Positions 19,754 through 29,095 are shown, counted from the stretch's first letter. The stretch: 64,000 bases of DNA from Advenella faeciporci (GCF_014652395.1 NZ_BMYS01000017.1:20946-84945), one strand, 5' to 3'. The notes: a model not told the origin generated them from the letters alone. A program made the numbers and translations.

Positions 19754-20605
19754 ATGTCAGCTGACATTGTATTGCACTCTCTGGCCGCATTGGCCTATCT
19801 TCTGCTTAGTTTGTCAATTTGGCGCCCCATTGTGCAGCAAAAAACCATCAAGCAAACCGGTTCAATCCGTAGTGTATGTGTTTTTTCCACCCTGGTGTTG
19901 CATGGTATTGCCGTGCACTGGGCTATCGTGCACGCAGACCATATCAGGCTGAACTGGTCCCAGGGCCTGTCCATTACCGTCTGGCTCGGCATGATCGTGT
20001 TCTGGATAGAAAGCAGGCTGAACAAAATAGACGGCCTGCTTTTGCTGCTGCTGCCTATTGCCAGCCTTATCTGCCTGCTCGCTGCCCTTTTCCCTTCCAG
20101 CGCAAACAGCCTGGTCATTCCATCACAAACCCATCTGTTCAAGATCCATTTACTGATCTCGCTGTTTGCGTATAGCCTTATTGCGATTGCCGCCATCCAG
20201 GCTTTCTTGATGACCGCCCTGGACCAATACTTGCACAAGCCAATTAATTTTCAGGAAAACCCCTCGCTCACGACTCGCGTTCTTGAAGCCCAGCCACCTC
20301 TCCTGCAACAGGAACGTATCCTGTTCAAGCTGATCTGGATTGGTTTTGGCGTCCTGAGCCTGTCTATTGTCACAGGCATTATGGTGTCGCTCAACAAAAC
20401 CGGCCAGTTCCTGCCCATGGATCACAAAACCATTTTCACCCTGCTTTCCTGGCTGGTATTCAGCATACTGCTGGCTGGACGCGGTCTTTGGGGCTGGCGC
20501 GGCAGGTTAGCTTTGCGATGGACACTTACCGGCTTCGCCCTGCTCATGCTGGCCTATACGGGCACACGCTTTATCTTTGACGTTGTTGTAAACAAGGGTA
20601 TCTGA
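19754..20605 (+). CDS. CcsA/YpjD-like inner-membrane protein
   Basis: A 283-residue protein with about eight hydrophobic segments, of the cytochrome c assembly/CcsA-HemX superfamily and close in size to E. coli YpjD. Its divergent position next to ffh is typical for YpjD relatives. The exact role is unknown; a haem-handling function is only suggested by the superfamily. Its stop overlaps the start of the next gene. Confidence 0.85.
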   Translation: MSADIVLHSLAALAYLLLSLSIWRPIVQQKTIKQTGSIRSVCVFSTLVLHGIAVHWAIVHADHIRLNWSQGLSITVWLGMIVFWIESRLNKIDGLLLLLLPIASLICLLAALFPSSANSLVIPSQTHLFKIHLLISLFAYSLIAIAAIQAFLMTALDQYLHKPINFQENPSLTTRVLEAQPPLLQQERILFKLIWIGFGVLSLSIVTGIMVSLNKTGQFLPMDHKTIFTLLSWLVFSILLAGRGLWGWRGRLALRWTLTGFALLMLAYTGTRFIFDVVVNKGI

Positions 20606-20859
20606 TGAGATTTTTTCTCTTTATCATCCTGATCATTATCCTGATGCTGGCCATCCGCATGTTTGCCGGTCGCGTTCAGGCGCTTTTCAAAAACATGCAA
20701 TCAAACGCCAGCCAGCCACCCGCCACCCGGCAAAACCAGGCCAGCGAAGCCATGGTGCAATGCGCCCACTGCCATATTCACCTGCCCCGTTCGGAAGCCT
20801 GCCTCATCAATGGCAAAACCTGGTGTTCTGAAGAACATGCCCGACTGGGCCAGAAATAA
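20605..20859 (+). CDS. PP0621-type small membrane-anchored zinc-knuckle-like protein
   Basis: An 84-residue protein with one N-terminal membrane segment (about 2-18, FFLFIILIIILMLAIRM) and a cytosolic tail with CAHCHIHLPRSEAC and a later WCSEEH, four Cys/His positions that could bind a metal. This pattern fits the PP0621 family, commonly found between ypjD and ampD-like genes. It overlaps both neighbours by 1 bp, so the three genes form one operon. Function unknown. Confidence 0.82.
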   Translation: MRFFLFIILIIILMLAIRMFAGRVQALFKNMQSNASQPPATRQNQASEAMVQCAHCHIHLPRSEACLINGKTWCSEEHARLGQK

Positions 20860-21449
20860 TGGCCATTCCATTTTTACAGCTGGATCGCCACGGATGGCTG
20901 AAGCCAACCGTTAATATTCGCCTGGTGCCCTCGCCCAACTTCGACCAACGCGACAAAAACGAAAACGTCTCGCTGCTGGTGATTCATAACATCAGCCTGC
21001 CACCTTACCAGTATGGCGGCCCGTCCATAGAGCAGCTGTTTACCAACCGCCTTAACCCAAACGAACACCCCTTCTTTGATGAAATCAAACACTTGCGGGT
21101 CTCGGCGCATTTTCTTATCCGCCGCAATGGGGAAATTGTCCAGTTCGTCAGCACCGAAAACCGTGCCTGGCATGCCGGTGTCTCCCGCTTTAATGGCCGA
21201 GAAAGCTGTAATGATTTTTCCATTGGCATCGAACTGGAAGGCTGTGACTTTGAACCTTTCGAGCCCGAGCAATATGAAATCCTGAGTCAGCTCACCAAAG
21301 TATTAAGAGCGCGCTACACCTTAAGGGCGGTTCGTGGCCACGAACATATCGCACCAGGCAGAAAAACCGACCCGGGCCCCTACTTTGACTGGCAACAATA
21401 TCAAACCGAAAGCGGCTGGACCAAACGGCAAATGCCCGAGCCCCGATAA
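20859..21449 (+). CDS. ampD: 1,6-anhydro-N-acetylmuramyl-L-alanine amidase AmpD
   Basis: A 196-residue zinc amidase of muropeptide recycling in the cytosol. Zinc ligands are visible in VIHNIS (His, about 46), AWHAGVS (His) and DPGPYFDW (Asp near the C terminus); GHEHIAPGRKTDPG is the usual late motif. By family knowledge its loss derepresses ampC where AmpR is present; no ampR/ampC is seen here. The end of the gene forms one arm of an inverted repeat (21427-21471). Confidence 0.95.
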   Translation: MAIPFLQLDRHGWLKPTVNIRLVPSPNFDQRDKNENVSLLVIHNISLPPYQYGGPSIEQLFTNRLNPNEHPFFDEIKHLRVSAHFLIRRNGEIVQFVSTENRAWHAGVSRFNGRESCNDFSIGIELEGCDFEPFEPEQYEILSQLTKVLRARYTLRAVRGHEHIAPGRKTDPGPYFDWQQYQTESGWTKRQMPEPR

Positions 21450-21471
21450 ACACCGGAGCCGGGCATTTGCC
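21427..21471. terminator. Inverted repeat spanning the ampD stop, between convergent genes
   Basis: GGCAAATGCCCG inside the last ampD codons and its exact reverse complement 22 nt later form a 12-bp stem over the ampD stop codon, just before the htpG end at 21494. There is no U-tract on either strand, so it may be a stabilising 3' end or a weak bidirectional terminator. Confidence 0.5.
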
Positions 21472-21493
21472 TGTAAACAGCTTCAGATAAGCG

Positions 21494-23410
21494 TTAAACC
21501 GACTTCAGCAGCAAAGCATTCATCCGCCTCACAAACGCGGCCGGATCGGCTATCTGGGCACCTTCGGCCAGCAGGGCCTGATCCAGCAACACATTGGCCC
21601 AATCGGCAAATTCATCACCTTCAGCCGCCTGAATACGGGCAATGATGGCATGCTCGGGGTTGATTTCAAGGACAGGTTTGAAATCGGGGGTTTCCTGACC
21701 CGCCGCCTGCAACATACGCAGCAAATGCGGACTTAATTCATTTTGGCCAACCACCACGCAAGCCGGAGAATCCACCAGGCGCAGCGTTACATTAACGTCC
21801 TTGACCTTGTCTTTAAGCACTTCCTTCAGGCGCTCTACCAAGGGCTTGAAGGACTCGGCCACTTCTTCCTGCTTTTTCTTTTCCGCTTCATCGGCCAGTT
21901 CGGCAAGATCAAGGCCGCCCTTGGAGACCGACACCAGCTGCTTGCCCTCAAACTCGCGGAAATGGGACATCATCCACTCGTCAACCCGCTCTGACAGCAA
22001 CAGGACCTCTATGCCTTTCTTGCGGAAGATCTCCAGGTGCGGACTGTTCTTGGCCGCATTGAAAGAGTCGGCCACCACATAGTAAATCCGGTCTTGCCCT
22101 TCTTTCATGCGTGAGATGTAATCGGCCAGTGAGACATTCTGCAAAGGCTCATCGGTATGGGTAGAGGCAAAACGCATCAGTTTGGCAATCCGCTCAAGGT
22201 TGGACGGATCCTCACCCGTTCCTTCTTTCAAAACCTGGCCAAACTCGGCCCAGAAGGTCGCGTAATCTTCGGGCTTGTTCTCGGCCATGTTTTCAAGCAG
22301 GGACAGGACACGCTTTACCGAACCTTCGCGAATGGAACGGACATCGCGGCTTTCCTGCAGAATTTCACGGGAAACGTTAAGTGGCAAGTCGGAAGAGTCA
22401 ATCACGCCACGCACAAAACGCAGGTACGATGGTAGCAGCTGTTCGGCTTCATCCATGATAAAGACGCGTTTCACATACAGTTTTACGCCACGCTTGCCGT
22501 CACGGTCCCACAAGTCAAACGGTGCGCGCTTGGGAATATACAGCAACTGGGTGTACTCGCTGCGACCTTCCACGCGGTTATGGGTCCAGGCAAGCGGATC
22601 TTCAAAATCATGGCTGACATGCTTGTAAAACTCTTTATACTGCTCGTCGGTAATGTCAGACTTGTTACGGATCCACAGCGCGCTGGCCTGGTTTACCGCT
22701 TCCCACTCGTCCTGTTTAACCATCTCGCTTTTTTCTGAATCATACTCTTCTTTCTGCATAAGCACTGGCAGGGAAATATGATCGGAATAACGGCGCAAAA
22801 TCTCGCTTAACTTCCAGTGGCTAAGGAATTCGTCTTCATCGGCACGCAGGTGCAAGGTAATATCGGTACCACGCGATTCCTTTTCAATCGTTTCAATGGT
22901 GAAGTCGCCCTGGCCTTCGGACGTCCAGCGTACGCCTTCATTTGCGGCCACACCGGCACGACGGCTTTCAACCGTAACCTTGTCGGCAACAATAAATGAA
23001 GAATAAAAACCCACGCCAAACTGGCCAATTAACTGGGCGTCTTTTTGTTTATCGCCGCTTAACTGAGAGAAAAACTCTTTCGTGCCAGAGCGCGCAATCG
23101 TGCCCAGGTTGGCGACTGCCTCTTCGTGGCTTAAGCCAATGCCATTATCGGAAATGGTAATGGTACGGGCCTCTTTGTCATAGCTGACCTTGATTTGCAA
23201 GTCAGCGCCACCTTCAAGCAAAGCGGGATTATCAATCGCTTCAAAACGCAGCTTGTCACAGGCATCCGAAGCATTCGAAACCAGCTCCCGCAAGAAAATT
23301 TCCTTGTTGCTATACAGGGAATGAATCATTAAATGCAGTAATTGCTTGACTTCTGCCTGAAACCCCATAGTTTGCGGGCCGGCTTGAACAGCTGTTTCTT
23401 CTTGACTCAT
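21494..23410 (-). CDS. htpG: Molecular chaperone HtpG (Hsp90)
   Basis: A 638-residue GHKL ATPase chaperone. The N-terminal ATP site shows [22 protein letters not shown] sequence ([18 protein letters not shown]), TISDNGIGL and [12 protein letters not shown]; the middle domain with [11 protein letters not shown] and the C-terminal dimerisation domain follow. The start MSQEETA at 23410 is chosen because the 34 residues encoded from 23512 are not conserved and would overlap the heat-shock promoter. The sigma-32-type promoter upstream indicates heat induction. Confidence 0.97.
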   Translation of the reverse strand: MSQEETAVQAGPQTMGFQAEVKQLLHLMIHSLYSNKEIFLRELVSNASDACDKLRFEAIDNPALLEGGADLQIKVSYDKEARTITISDNGIGLSHEEAVANLGTIARSGTKEFFSQLSGDKQKDAQLIGQFGVGFYSSFIVADKVTVESRRAGVAANEGVRWTSEGQGDFTIETIEKESRGTDITLHLRADEDEFLSHWKLSEILRRYSDHISLPVLMQKEEYDSEKSEMVKQDEWEAVNQASALWIRNKSDITDEQYKEFYKHVSHDFEDPLAWTHNRVEGRSEYTQLLYIPKRAPFDLWDRDGKRGVKLYVKRVFIMDEAEQLLPSYLRFVRGVIDSSDLPLNVSREILQESRDVRSIREGSVKRVLSLLENMAENKPEDYATFWAEFGQVLKEGTGEDPSNLERIAKLMRFASTHTDEPLQNVSLADYISRMKEGQDRIYYVVADSFNAAKNSPHLEIFRKKGIEVLLLSERVDEWMMSHFREFEGKQLVSVSKGGLDLAELADEAEKKKQEEVAESFKPLVERLKEVLKDKVKDVNVTLRLVDSPACVVVGQNELSPHLLRMLQAAGQETPDFKPVLEINPEHAIIARIQAAEGDEFADWANVLLDQALLAEGAQIADPAAFVRRMNALLLKSV

Positions 23411-23485
23411 AGTAATTGGCAAAATAAAAAAAAGTTGGAATGGAATTTGAAATAACAACAGGCAAAGCCTGAGCGCTTCACACAC

Positions 23486-23515
23486 ACTTGGGGACAAACC
23501 GGTTTTTTTCAAGGG
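23486..23515 (-). promoter_or_regulatory. Sigma-32-type heat-shock promoter of htpG
   Basis: On the minus strand CCCTTGAA (23515-23508) is followed after 14 nt by CCCCAAGT (23493-23486), a close fit to the known sigma-32 elements CTTGAA and CCCCAT-T with a normal spacer. It lies about 76 bp before the htpG ATG. Confidence 0.75.
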
Positions 23516-23540
23516 CCCGGCAAGGTTTTACTTAAAAGCG

Positions 23541-23546
23541 TATAAT
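23541..23546 (+). promoter_or_regulatory. Candidate -10 box upstream of the MFS gene
   Basis: A perfect TATAAT sits 121 bp before the MFS start, in the divergent region with htpG. No convincing -35 box is seen at 16-18 nt, so the call is tentative. Confidence 0.35.
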
Positions 23547-23666
23547 AGGTGGTCTTCAGGCATTATTGCCGCATGTTATTGGCTGCCCTCTTTCACTTGC
23601 TCCGCTTTACTGCCCGGGCTTGCTGAACCGGCAAACAATAACAACCTTTTCCCCAAAAAATTCACT

Positions 23667-24860
23667 ATGCAAGAAAAACAATTGTGGACCCCTGATTTCA
23701 TTATCATCACCGGGGTCAACCTGCTTATTTCCATTGTCTTTTATTTCCTGATCGTTACCCTGGGAGACTATGTTACCCAGCGTTATGGGGTTTCTATCAG
23801 CATGGCAGGGCTGGCAGTGGGCATTTTCATTATTGGCGCCTTAACCAGTCGCCTTATTATTGGCCAGCTGGTTGATGTGATTGGCCAGAAAAAAACGCTG
23901 CTGATCGGCCTGGTTGCCTTCACCCTAACCAACGGCCTGTACTTTTTCAGTGATTCCATTTATTCCCTGCTGGCTGCCCGTTTTCTGCACGGCCTGGCCA
24001 TTGGCGTGGCCAGCACGGCCTGTGGAACCATCGTGGCGCATCTGATTCCATCCCATCGCAAAGCCGAAGGCATTGGCTACTACAGCCTTAGCACCACACT
24101 GGCCTCGGCCAGCGGCCCTTTCCTGGGTTTATGGATAAGCCAAAATTTTGATTTCAAATGGTCTTTTGCCTTTTGTCTGTTTATCAGCCTGCTGGCCCTG
24201 ACAGCCTCAACCTTCCTGAAAACCGGCTCAACCAAACACACGGGTGAACATCCTTTTCACTTTTCCCTGGGTGATCTTGTGGAACGCCAGGCCTTGCCGG
24301 TTTCAACAGTCATGTTCCTGCTGGGACTGTGCTTTGCCAGCGTGCTCACCTTCCTGAACAGCTACTCGATTGAACTGGATCTGGTCACGGCAGCCGGTTT
24401 CTTTTTTGTTGTCTATTCTGCCATCATCCTGTTTTCACGCCCGATTGCCGGCAAAATCCTGGACAAAAAAGGTTCTAACGTGATCGTGTACCCCTGCTGC
24501 CTGTTACTGGCCCTGGGGATGGCGGCCATGGCAACAGCCGATTCAGCCCTAATGTTGCTTATAGCAGCCGCCCTGATTGGCATGGGTTACGGCAGCCTGC
24601 AATCGGCCCTGCAGGCTGTTGCCATCAAGGTGGTTAACCCACATCGCATGGGACTGGCCACCGCCACGTTTTATATCTGTCTGGATGCCGGACTGGGTTT
24701 TGGCCCTTACCTGTTGGGAATCATTATTACCGAAACCGGCTACCGCAACCTGTACTGGCTCATGGCCGGTCTGGCCCTGCTATGCATGGTGCTGTTTTAT
24801 ATTGTGCATGGCCGCCATGTTGCTTATTTTCGTGAGCGAGACAGGCTGGAAAAACAATAA
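23667..24860 (+). CDS. MFS transporter
   Basis: A 397-residue protein with 12 predicted membrane segments and the MFS signature after helix 2 (GQLVDVIGQKKTLLIG, about 71-86). LLAARFLHGLAIGVASTACGT marks helices 4-5 and GYGSLQSALQAVAIK the second half. It resembles drug/sugar-efflux type MFS proteins, but no substrate can be read. It stands alone with its own promoter region. Confidence 0.88.
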   Translation: MQEKQLWTPDFIIITGVNLLISIVFYFLIVTLGDYVTQRYGVSISMAGLAVGIFIIGALTSRLIIGQLVDVIGQKKTLLIGLVAFTLTNGLYFFSDSIYSLLAARFLHGLAIGVASTACGTIVAHLIPSHRKAEGIGYYSLSTTLASASGPFLGLWISQNFDFKWSFAFCLFISLLALTASTFLKTGSTKHTGEHPFHFSLGDLVERQALPVSTVMFLLGLCFASVLTFLNSYSIELDLVTAAGFFFVVYSAIILFSRPIAGKILDKKGSNVIVYPCCLLLALGMAAMATADSALMLLIAAALIGMGYGSLQSALQAVAIKVVNPHRMGLATATFYICLDAGLGFGPYLLGIIITETGYRNLYWLMAGLALLCMVLFYIVHGRHVAYFRERDRLEKQ

Positions 24861-24951
24861 ACAAGGCTTCACTCACCCACCCTTGCCTGCACGGGCCCAA
24901 CTGCCACGGCAGGCAAAAAACCATTTCCAAGCACCTGGCATGCCTGATACA

Positions 24952-25458
24952 TTAGCGCCAATCGGCAATATTACGATTTGTCAGCTGGGTGGCGCTTTCA
25001 CTCTTTTGCGGATCAAAAGCAAAAGCCTTGCCAAAGCCCTGCACCAGTGTGCCTTTTGACGGCGACAGCCGGTACATGACAAAGTCAGGCAAGGAAGCCA
25101 ATAAACCTACCGTTTTACCGGCCCGTTCCGTCAGGGCAGCCAGTGCGCTTTCATATTCTTCGCTGTTTTTGTCAACCGTTTCGGCTTTGGCCTGATAGCT
25201 TAAACGCACACGGGCATAGATGTTTTTGGTTTTGTTTTCATCGTCTGCCAGCAAAATAGCCAGATTGGGGTTTTGCTGCAAATTGACCGTGTGCGTGGCC
25301 AGACCGGACACCAGAATATAAAAACGGTTATTGAGCCATGCGAAAGGGGTGTAGCTGGCGTTAGGCTCTCCCTTGTTATTGTTGGTTGCCATCATCAGGG
25401 AAAGGCATTCATTTTCATTGTGTAAACGGTCTATTTCAGCTTGCAGATCGGTATCCAT
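24952..25458 (-). CDS. HugZ/pyridoxamine-phosphate-oxidase-like FMN-fold protein
   Basis: A 168-residue split-barrel protein: MATNNNKGEPNASYTPFAWLNNRFYILVS is the typical first half of the PNPOx-like fold, and the late GTLVQGFGKAFAF segment resembles HugZ haem-utilisation proteins. These bind flavin or haem in the cytosol. No haem-uptake genes lie nearby, so a haem-oxygenase role is only suggested. Confidence 0.78.
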   Translation of the reverse strand: MDTDLQAEIDRLHNENECLSLMMATNNNKGEPNASYTPFAWLNNRFYILVSGLATHTVNLQQNPNLAILLADDENKTKNIYARVRLSYQAKAETVDKNSEEYESALAALTERAGKTVGLLASLPDFVMYRLSPSKGTLVQGFGKAFAFDPQKSESATQLTNRNIADWR

Positions 25459-25614
25459 GAGTTTCCTGCTGGTTTGAAGTTATGTGGTAGATGTTTTTAC
25501 CCATACTTTATAGCCGGCTTGTTTTTTTGTGTTGCATAAACGACAAATTATCATGAAAACTTTCTTTTATCATGAAATATGGCGGCTATTGCTGTAAAAA
25601 ATAAAAAAACCGGA

Positions 25615-25620
25615 TATAAT
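25615..25620 (+). promoter_or_regulatory. Candidate -10 box of tRNA-Leu
   Basis: TATAAT lies 59 bp before the tRNA. The best upstream TTGCTG (25589-25594) is 20 nt away, too far for a good match. Confidence 0.4.
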
Positions 25621-25678
25621 TTCCTCTTTCCTGCCTATAGTTACGGGTTGAAATTTTATTACCAGTAACGTCAAAATT

Positions 25679-25763
25679 GCCCGGGTGGTGAAATTGGTAG
25701 ACGCAGGGGACTCAAAATCCCCCGCCGCAAGGCGTGCCGGTTCGATTCCGGCCCCGGGCACCA
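25679..25763 (+). tRNA. tRNA-Leu (anticodon CAA)
   Basis: An 85-nt class II tRNA with an encoded CCA. The acceptor stem GCCCGGG pairs with CCCGGGC; the anticodon loop CTCAAAA gives CAA at 25713-25715; a long variable arm (CGCCGCAAGGCG) and TTCGATTCC T-loop follow. It reads leucine UUG codons. Its 3' end is the probable integration site of the element that starts at once downstream. Confidence 0.97.
25740..25763 (+). other. Probable attachment site (attL) in the tRNA-Leu 3' end
   Basis: A P4-type integrase gene begins 175 bp after the tRNA and faces away from it, the standard layout of tRNA-integrated elements. The exact core cannot be set because the second copy (attR) is not in the window. 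Confidence 0.5.
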
Positions 25764-25887
25764 ACGGCTTGTTCCAAACAGGTTCAAGCTGCACCAAATT
25801 CTCAAGAAAATCATGTGGTTAGGATAGAATCTTAACCCATGATGTTCCATCAAGTTTCAGTAAATCCCGACGTTGCGTGCCCCCCAA

Positions 25888-25937
25888 GGTGTACCCTAGA
25901 CTGGTTGTACCCAGTTTTCTTTTTGCAGGGGTACACC
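25888..25937 (+). promoter_or_regulatory. Repeat cluster at the integrase start, covering its Shine-Dalgarno
   Basis: GGTGTACCC (25888-25896), a variant direct copy GGTTGTACCC (25903-25912) and the reverse complement GGGTACACC (25929-25937) lie in 50 bp right before the int ATG at 25939. The last arm contains the AGGGG ribosome site, so pairing of the outer arms in mRNA would hide it. They could equally be protein-binding sites near att. Confidence 0.5.
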
Positions 25938-25938
25938 T

Positions 25939-27222
25939 ATGGGATTCCTGACTGACCTGAAGATCCGCACCCTCTCGCCCAGCGCCAAAGAGCAGATGCT
26001 AAATGACGGCGATGGCCTCTACCTGCGCGTGCGCGCATCCAGCAAAAGTTGGCTCTATCGGTACAAATCCGGTACGAAGCAAATCAAGATCGGCCTAGGC
26101 GCCTACCCAACGATCACCCTCGCAATGGCACGCGAACTCACCAGAGAGGCGAACGCGCTGCGCGCTCAAGGCATCGACCCGCAAGACGCTCGACGAGAGC
26201 AGCAAGAGCAAGCCAAGATCGCCAAGATGAATACCTTCGAACTGATGGCGCGCGCCTGGCTCGAAAGTGCCAGCAAGGATCGCGTCTGGTCTGCCGGCTA
26301 CAAAAGCAAGGTCACCCGGCACTTGGAAATTCACGTGTTCCCCTGGGTTGGTGACAAAGCCATGGAGGCCATCAGACCTCCTGAAATCGTTCGATGCCTG
26401 CATCGCATCAAGGATCGCGGCAACCTGGAAACGGCGCAGCGTGTCCGCGAAGCCGTCCAGCACGTCTATCAGTACGCTGTGGATACGGGTGTATTGGAGC
26501 CCGCCCAGAATTTCGTCAACAACCGTACGGGTGGCTTGCCAACACCGCGCGGCCGCCACTACGCCGCCATCACTGACCCGCAGCTACTGGGCCAGCTTTT
26601 AAGGGACATGCGCGCGTACTCCGGCAACTTCATTTCCGTTGCCGCCTTGCGCTTGGCTCCCCTGGTGTTCCAGCGGCCCGGCCAACTGCGCCTGGCACAT
26701 TGGGAAGATGTCGATCTCAAAAAGGGACTGTGGCGCTGCCCGCCAGAGAACATGAAGATGCGCGAGTGGCAGAAGCGCGATAGCCGCACCCCTGCGCATA
26801 TCGTGCCCCTTTCACGTCAGGCTCGGCGGGTTCTGGAGGATCTGCTGCCCATTACCGGCCCCTCCGGCCCGGTGTTCCCCAACATGGCCAGGCGCTCCGA
26901 CAAGTCACGCTATATCAGCGAAAACACGATCAACTCGGCTTTGCGCACACTAGGGTATGACACCAAAGAACAGATCACAGGCCATGGATTTCGGGCTACC
27001 GCACGCACGATGATCCGCGAGTATCTTGGCTGGGAGCCGGACGTCATCGAACGCCACCTGGCACACGTGTCGAAAGAAGAACTGGGCGCCAGCTACGACC
27101 GCGCCACCTTCTTGGCTCAGCGCAAAGTGATGGTGCAGCAGTGGGCGGATTTTCTGGATGAGCTGGAGGCGGGAAAAATGCCCAAGCTTGCGGACAACGT
27201 CCTCTGGCTCAAGCGTGCGTAG
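25939..27222 (+). CDS. int: P4-type tyrosine integrase of the ICE
   Basis: A 427-residue site-specific recombinase. The N-terminal arm-binding DUF4102-like domain (about 1-90, KIRTLSPSAKEQMLNDGDGL) and SAM-like core-binding domain (about 95-195) precede the catalytic domain. All visible active-site residues are present: Arg246 (QRPGQLRL), His349 and Arg352 (GHGFRAT) and the nucleophile Tyr386 (SYDRATF). It should catalyse excision and integration at the neighbouring tRNA-Leu. GC rises here relative to the upstream core genes. Confidence 0.94.
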   Translation: MGFLTDLKIRTLSPSAKEQMLNDGDGLYLRVRASSKSWLYRYKSGTKQIKIGLGAYPTITLAMARELTREANALRAQGIDPQDARREQQEQAKIAKMNTFELMARAWLESASKDRVWSAGYKSKVTRHLEIHVFPWVGDKAMEAIRPPEIVRCLHRIKDRGNLETAQRVREAVQHVYQYAVDTGVLEPAQNFVNNRTGGLPTPRGRHYAAITDPQLLGQLLRDMRAYSGNFISVAALRLAPLVFQRPGQLRLAHWEDVDLKKGLWRCPPENMKMREWQKRDSRTPAHIVPLSRQARRVLEDLLPITGPSGPVFPNMARRSDKSRYISENTINSALRTLGYDTKEQITGHGFRATARTMIREYLGWEPDVIERHLAHVSKEELGASYDRATFLAQRKVMVQQWADFLDELEAGKMPKLADNVLWLKRA

Positions 27223-27276
27223 GCCCGCCTTGGCTTGCAATCCGTAGCCTCATCATCCCAGAAATGGTATATTTGC

Positions 27277-27645
27277 ATGAAGCCTTCCACCACAAAGCCG
27301 CTCTTCTGGCTTGGCAGTAGCAAGAAAGACCTGCTGGCCCTTCCCGTCACTGTACGAAAGTTTTTCGGTCATGCGCTCGATTTTGCCCAGCGTGGCGAAC
27401 AGCACGAAGCGGAAAAAGTGCTAAAAGGCTTTGGCAGTGCGGGCGTGCTAGAAATTGTTGAAGACGACACCGGCGGCACTTACCGCACCGTCTACACCGT
27501 GCGCTTCGCCGAGGCCGTCTTTGTGCTGCATGTCTTCCGAAAGAAAAGCAAACGGGGCATTGAAACGCCCAAGCCGGACATGGACATCATTCATCAGCGT
27601 TTGAAGGCGGCTGCAATCGTTGCGCAGGAGTTGAGAAATGAGTAA
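27277..27645 (+). CDS. HigB/RelE-superfamily (Gp49-like) toxin
   Basis: A 122-residue basic protein starting MKPSTTKPLFWLGSSKKDL, with the family pattern of Phage-derived Gp49-like/HigB proteins: LLALPVTVRKFFGHAL, the GGTYRTVYTVRFAEAVFVLHVF beta core and the KKSKRG basic loop. Such proteins are ribosome-dependent mRNA endonucleases. The following HTH gene overlaps it by 8 bp, giving a toxin-first operon. The frame open from 27235 adds 14 unlikely residues. Confidence 0.85.
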   Translation: MKPSTTKPLFWLGSSKKDLLALPVTVRKFFGHALDFAQRGEQHEAEKVLKGFGSAGVLEIVEDDTGGTYRTVYTVRFAEAVFVLHVFRKKSKRGIETPKPDMDIIHQRLKAAAIVAQELRNE

Positions 27646-27973
27646 ACGCATCGTTGAAGGGATCGAGGTCGAAGCCAGTTCGGGCAACGTGTTTGCCGAC
27701 CTGGGCCTGCCTGATGCCGATAAACTCCAGATCAAGTCTGGGCTGACCGTCGAAATTGCCAAAGCCATTCGCGAGCGCGGATTGACGCAGGCCGAAGCGG
27801 CAAAACGCATGGGGCTGACCCAACCCAAGGTGTCGAGCCTGTTGCGCGGAGAGTTCTCGAACTTTTCCGAACGCAAACTGATGGACTGCCTGAACCGCCT
27901 AGGCTACGACATCGAAATTCGTGTGCGCGAGACGGCAGAGCCAATCGGCCACCTGGTGTTGACCCACGCCTAA
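27638..27973 (+). CDS. XRE/HigA-type antitoxin
   Basis: A 111-residue protein with a helix-turn-helix at about 50-75 (GLTQAEAAKRMGLTQPKVSSLLRG) and the sequence KLMDCLNRLGYDIEIRV common in antitoxins paired with Gp49-like toxins. It should neutralise the toxin and repress the operon. It lies just behind int, where it could stabilise the element. Confidence 0.85.
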   Translation: MSKRIVEGIEVEASSGNVFADLGLPDADKLQIKSGLTVEIAKAIRERGLTQAEAAKRMGLTQPKVSSLLRGEFSNFSERKLMDCLNRLGYDIEIRVRETAEPIGHLVLTHA

Positions 27974-28272
27974 GTCGATGGCTGGGACGTGGCCGCTGCA
28001 ACGCGCCTGACACGGCCGCCAGCAGAGCCGGTATTCTTCACACAATGTGTCAACGGCCGATACCCAACCGGATCTTCGATCCATTCCAATAATGCCGCTC
28101 GCCTCCACCCCTTGGCTCGCCCACCGAGCGATACCGGAGCGGGAAAATCTCCTGATGCAATACGGCGGTAAAGACTTGAACGACTCAAGGCTGTAATCCG
28201 CAACACATCCGCCATGCGGTAAAAAGCGGGCTCAGGCTGACCTGTTGCAGCGGCAACATCCGACCGTGACAT
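27970..28272 (-). CDS. AlpA-family excisionase/transcriptional regulator
   Basis: A 100-residue MerR/AlpA-like HTH protein: FYRMADVLRITALSRSSLYRRIASGDFPAPVSLGGRAKGW is the AlpA signature. The ATG at 28272 has GGGAG 5 nt upstream; a TTG at 28284 is less likely. AlpA proteins on P4-type elements act as excisionase or control int. The gene runs toward int on the opposite strand and overlaps the antitoxin stop by 4 bp. Confidence 0.85.
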   Translation of the reverse strand: MSRSDVAAATGQPEPAFYRMADVLRITALSRSSLYRRIASGDFPAPVSLGGRAKGWRRAALLEWIEDPVGYRPLTHCVKNTGSAGGRVRRVAAATSQPST

Positions 28273-28519
28273 GACAACTCCCAAAAGTTTCCAATATCAC
28301 CTACAGAATGCATGACAATGCCGTGAAACAAAACTCGCTGGAGCGCACTACAGCAGAGCCCAGAAAAGCAGACGGAAATTTATGATGCTGTCAGGCTCTT
28401 CGTGACATTAAAGGACGATTTCTTACATCGGTGCCACACCTAATGCGAGTGACTTCGAAGATAGCTAATCCACGCCAAATTAAACATTACGGAGAAGCAA
28501 GCTGAGTTTGAGCAAAGAA

Positions 28520-29095
28520 TCATGCCTCAGAGATCGAGGCCACAACTGACCGGACTCGCTTTAGCCCCTCATCTGCGTTTGCATATACCCCTTCCCTACG
28601 AATAATTTTTCCATCTAAATCTAGCACTACCCAAAGACAGTTCTCCAATGGATCATCTGAAGGAACAAGGCTTGCCGCATCCTTATCACTTTTCGGAGCG
28701 AGGACCACTATAAAATGGTCTTGCACCAGTCGTTTGGTCGTGTAGTAGTCCATAAAGCAACCAAGCGAATAGTAGAGCTTGCTTTGTGATGGATGGCTTT
28801 CGTCATAGATGACGAGAAAAATAGGCATACCAGTGTCCTTTGAGAGGCTTAGAGCCTCATTAAGACTTGAGTTTGGCTCTTCGATAAAGAATGGATGTCG
28901 TCCGGATTGAGTGGCCCCGAAGACTAGGGATGTCAACTCATGCGCTTGCGCCGGGGCAACTCTGACATTTAGTCGGGTAGCATGGTCTTTTTTGTGCTTC
29001 CCGACACCAACGAGCTTCAAAAACGCATTTCTGGGCGTTTCAAATGCAAATACAATGCTTGCCAGGGCCAGAATAAGACCAGCAATCTCAATCAT
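28520..29095 (-). CDS. Membrane-anchored thioredoxin-fold-like protein of unknown function
   Basis: A 191-residue protein starting MIEIAGLILALASIVFAFET. One N-terminal membrane helix (about 3-19) leads to a soluble domain with PIFLVIYDESHPSQSKLYYSLG and, later, FIVVLAP and CLWVVLDLDGKIIRREG, an order that resembles thioredoxin/thiol-peroxidase-like folds. The expected CxxC is absent (DESHPSQSK in its place), so a redox role is doubtful. A GTG at 29110 is an alternative start. The gene is richer in AT than the flanking trb genes and looks like variable cargo. No named family is recognised. Confidence 0.65.
   Translation of the reverse strand: MIEIAGLILALASIVFAFETPRNAFLKLVGVGKHKKDHATRLNVRVAPAQAHELTSLVFGATQSGRHPFFIEEPNSSLNEALSLSKDTGMPIFLVIYDESHPSQSKLYYSLGCFMDYYTTKRLVQDHFIVVLAPKSDKDAASLVPSDDPLENCLWVVLDLDGKIIRREGVYANADEGLKRVRSVVASISEA

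Noticed and set aside
28285..28519. Possible small gene or RNA between AlpA and the thioredoxin-like gene
   Set aside because: No supported frame, hairpin or promoter was seen in this stretch.
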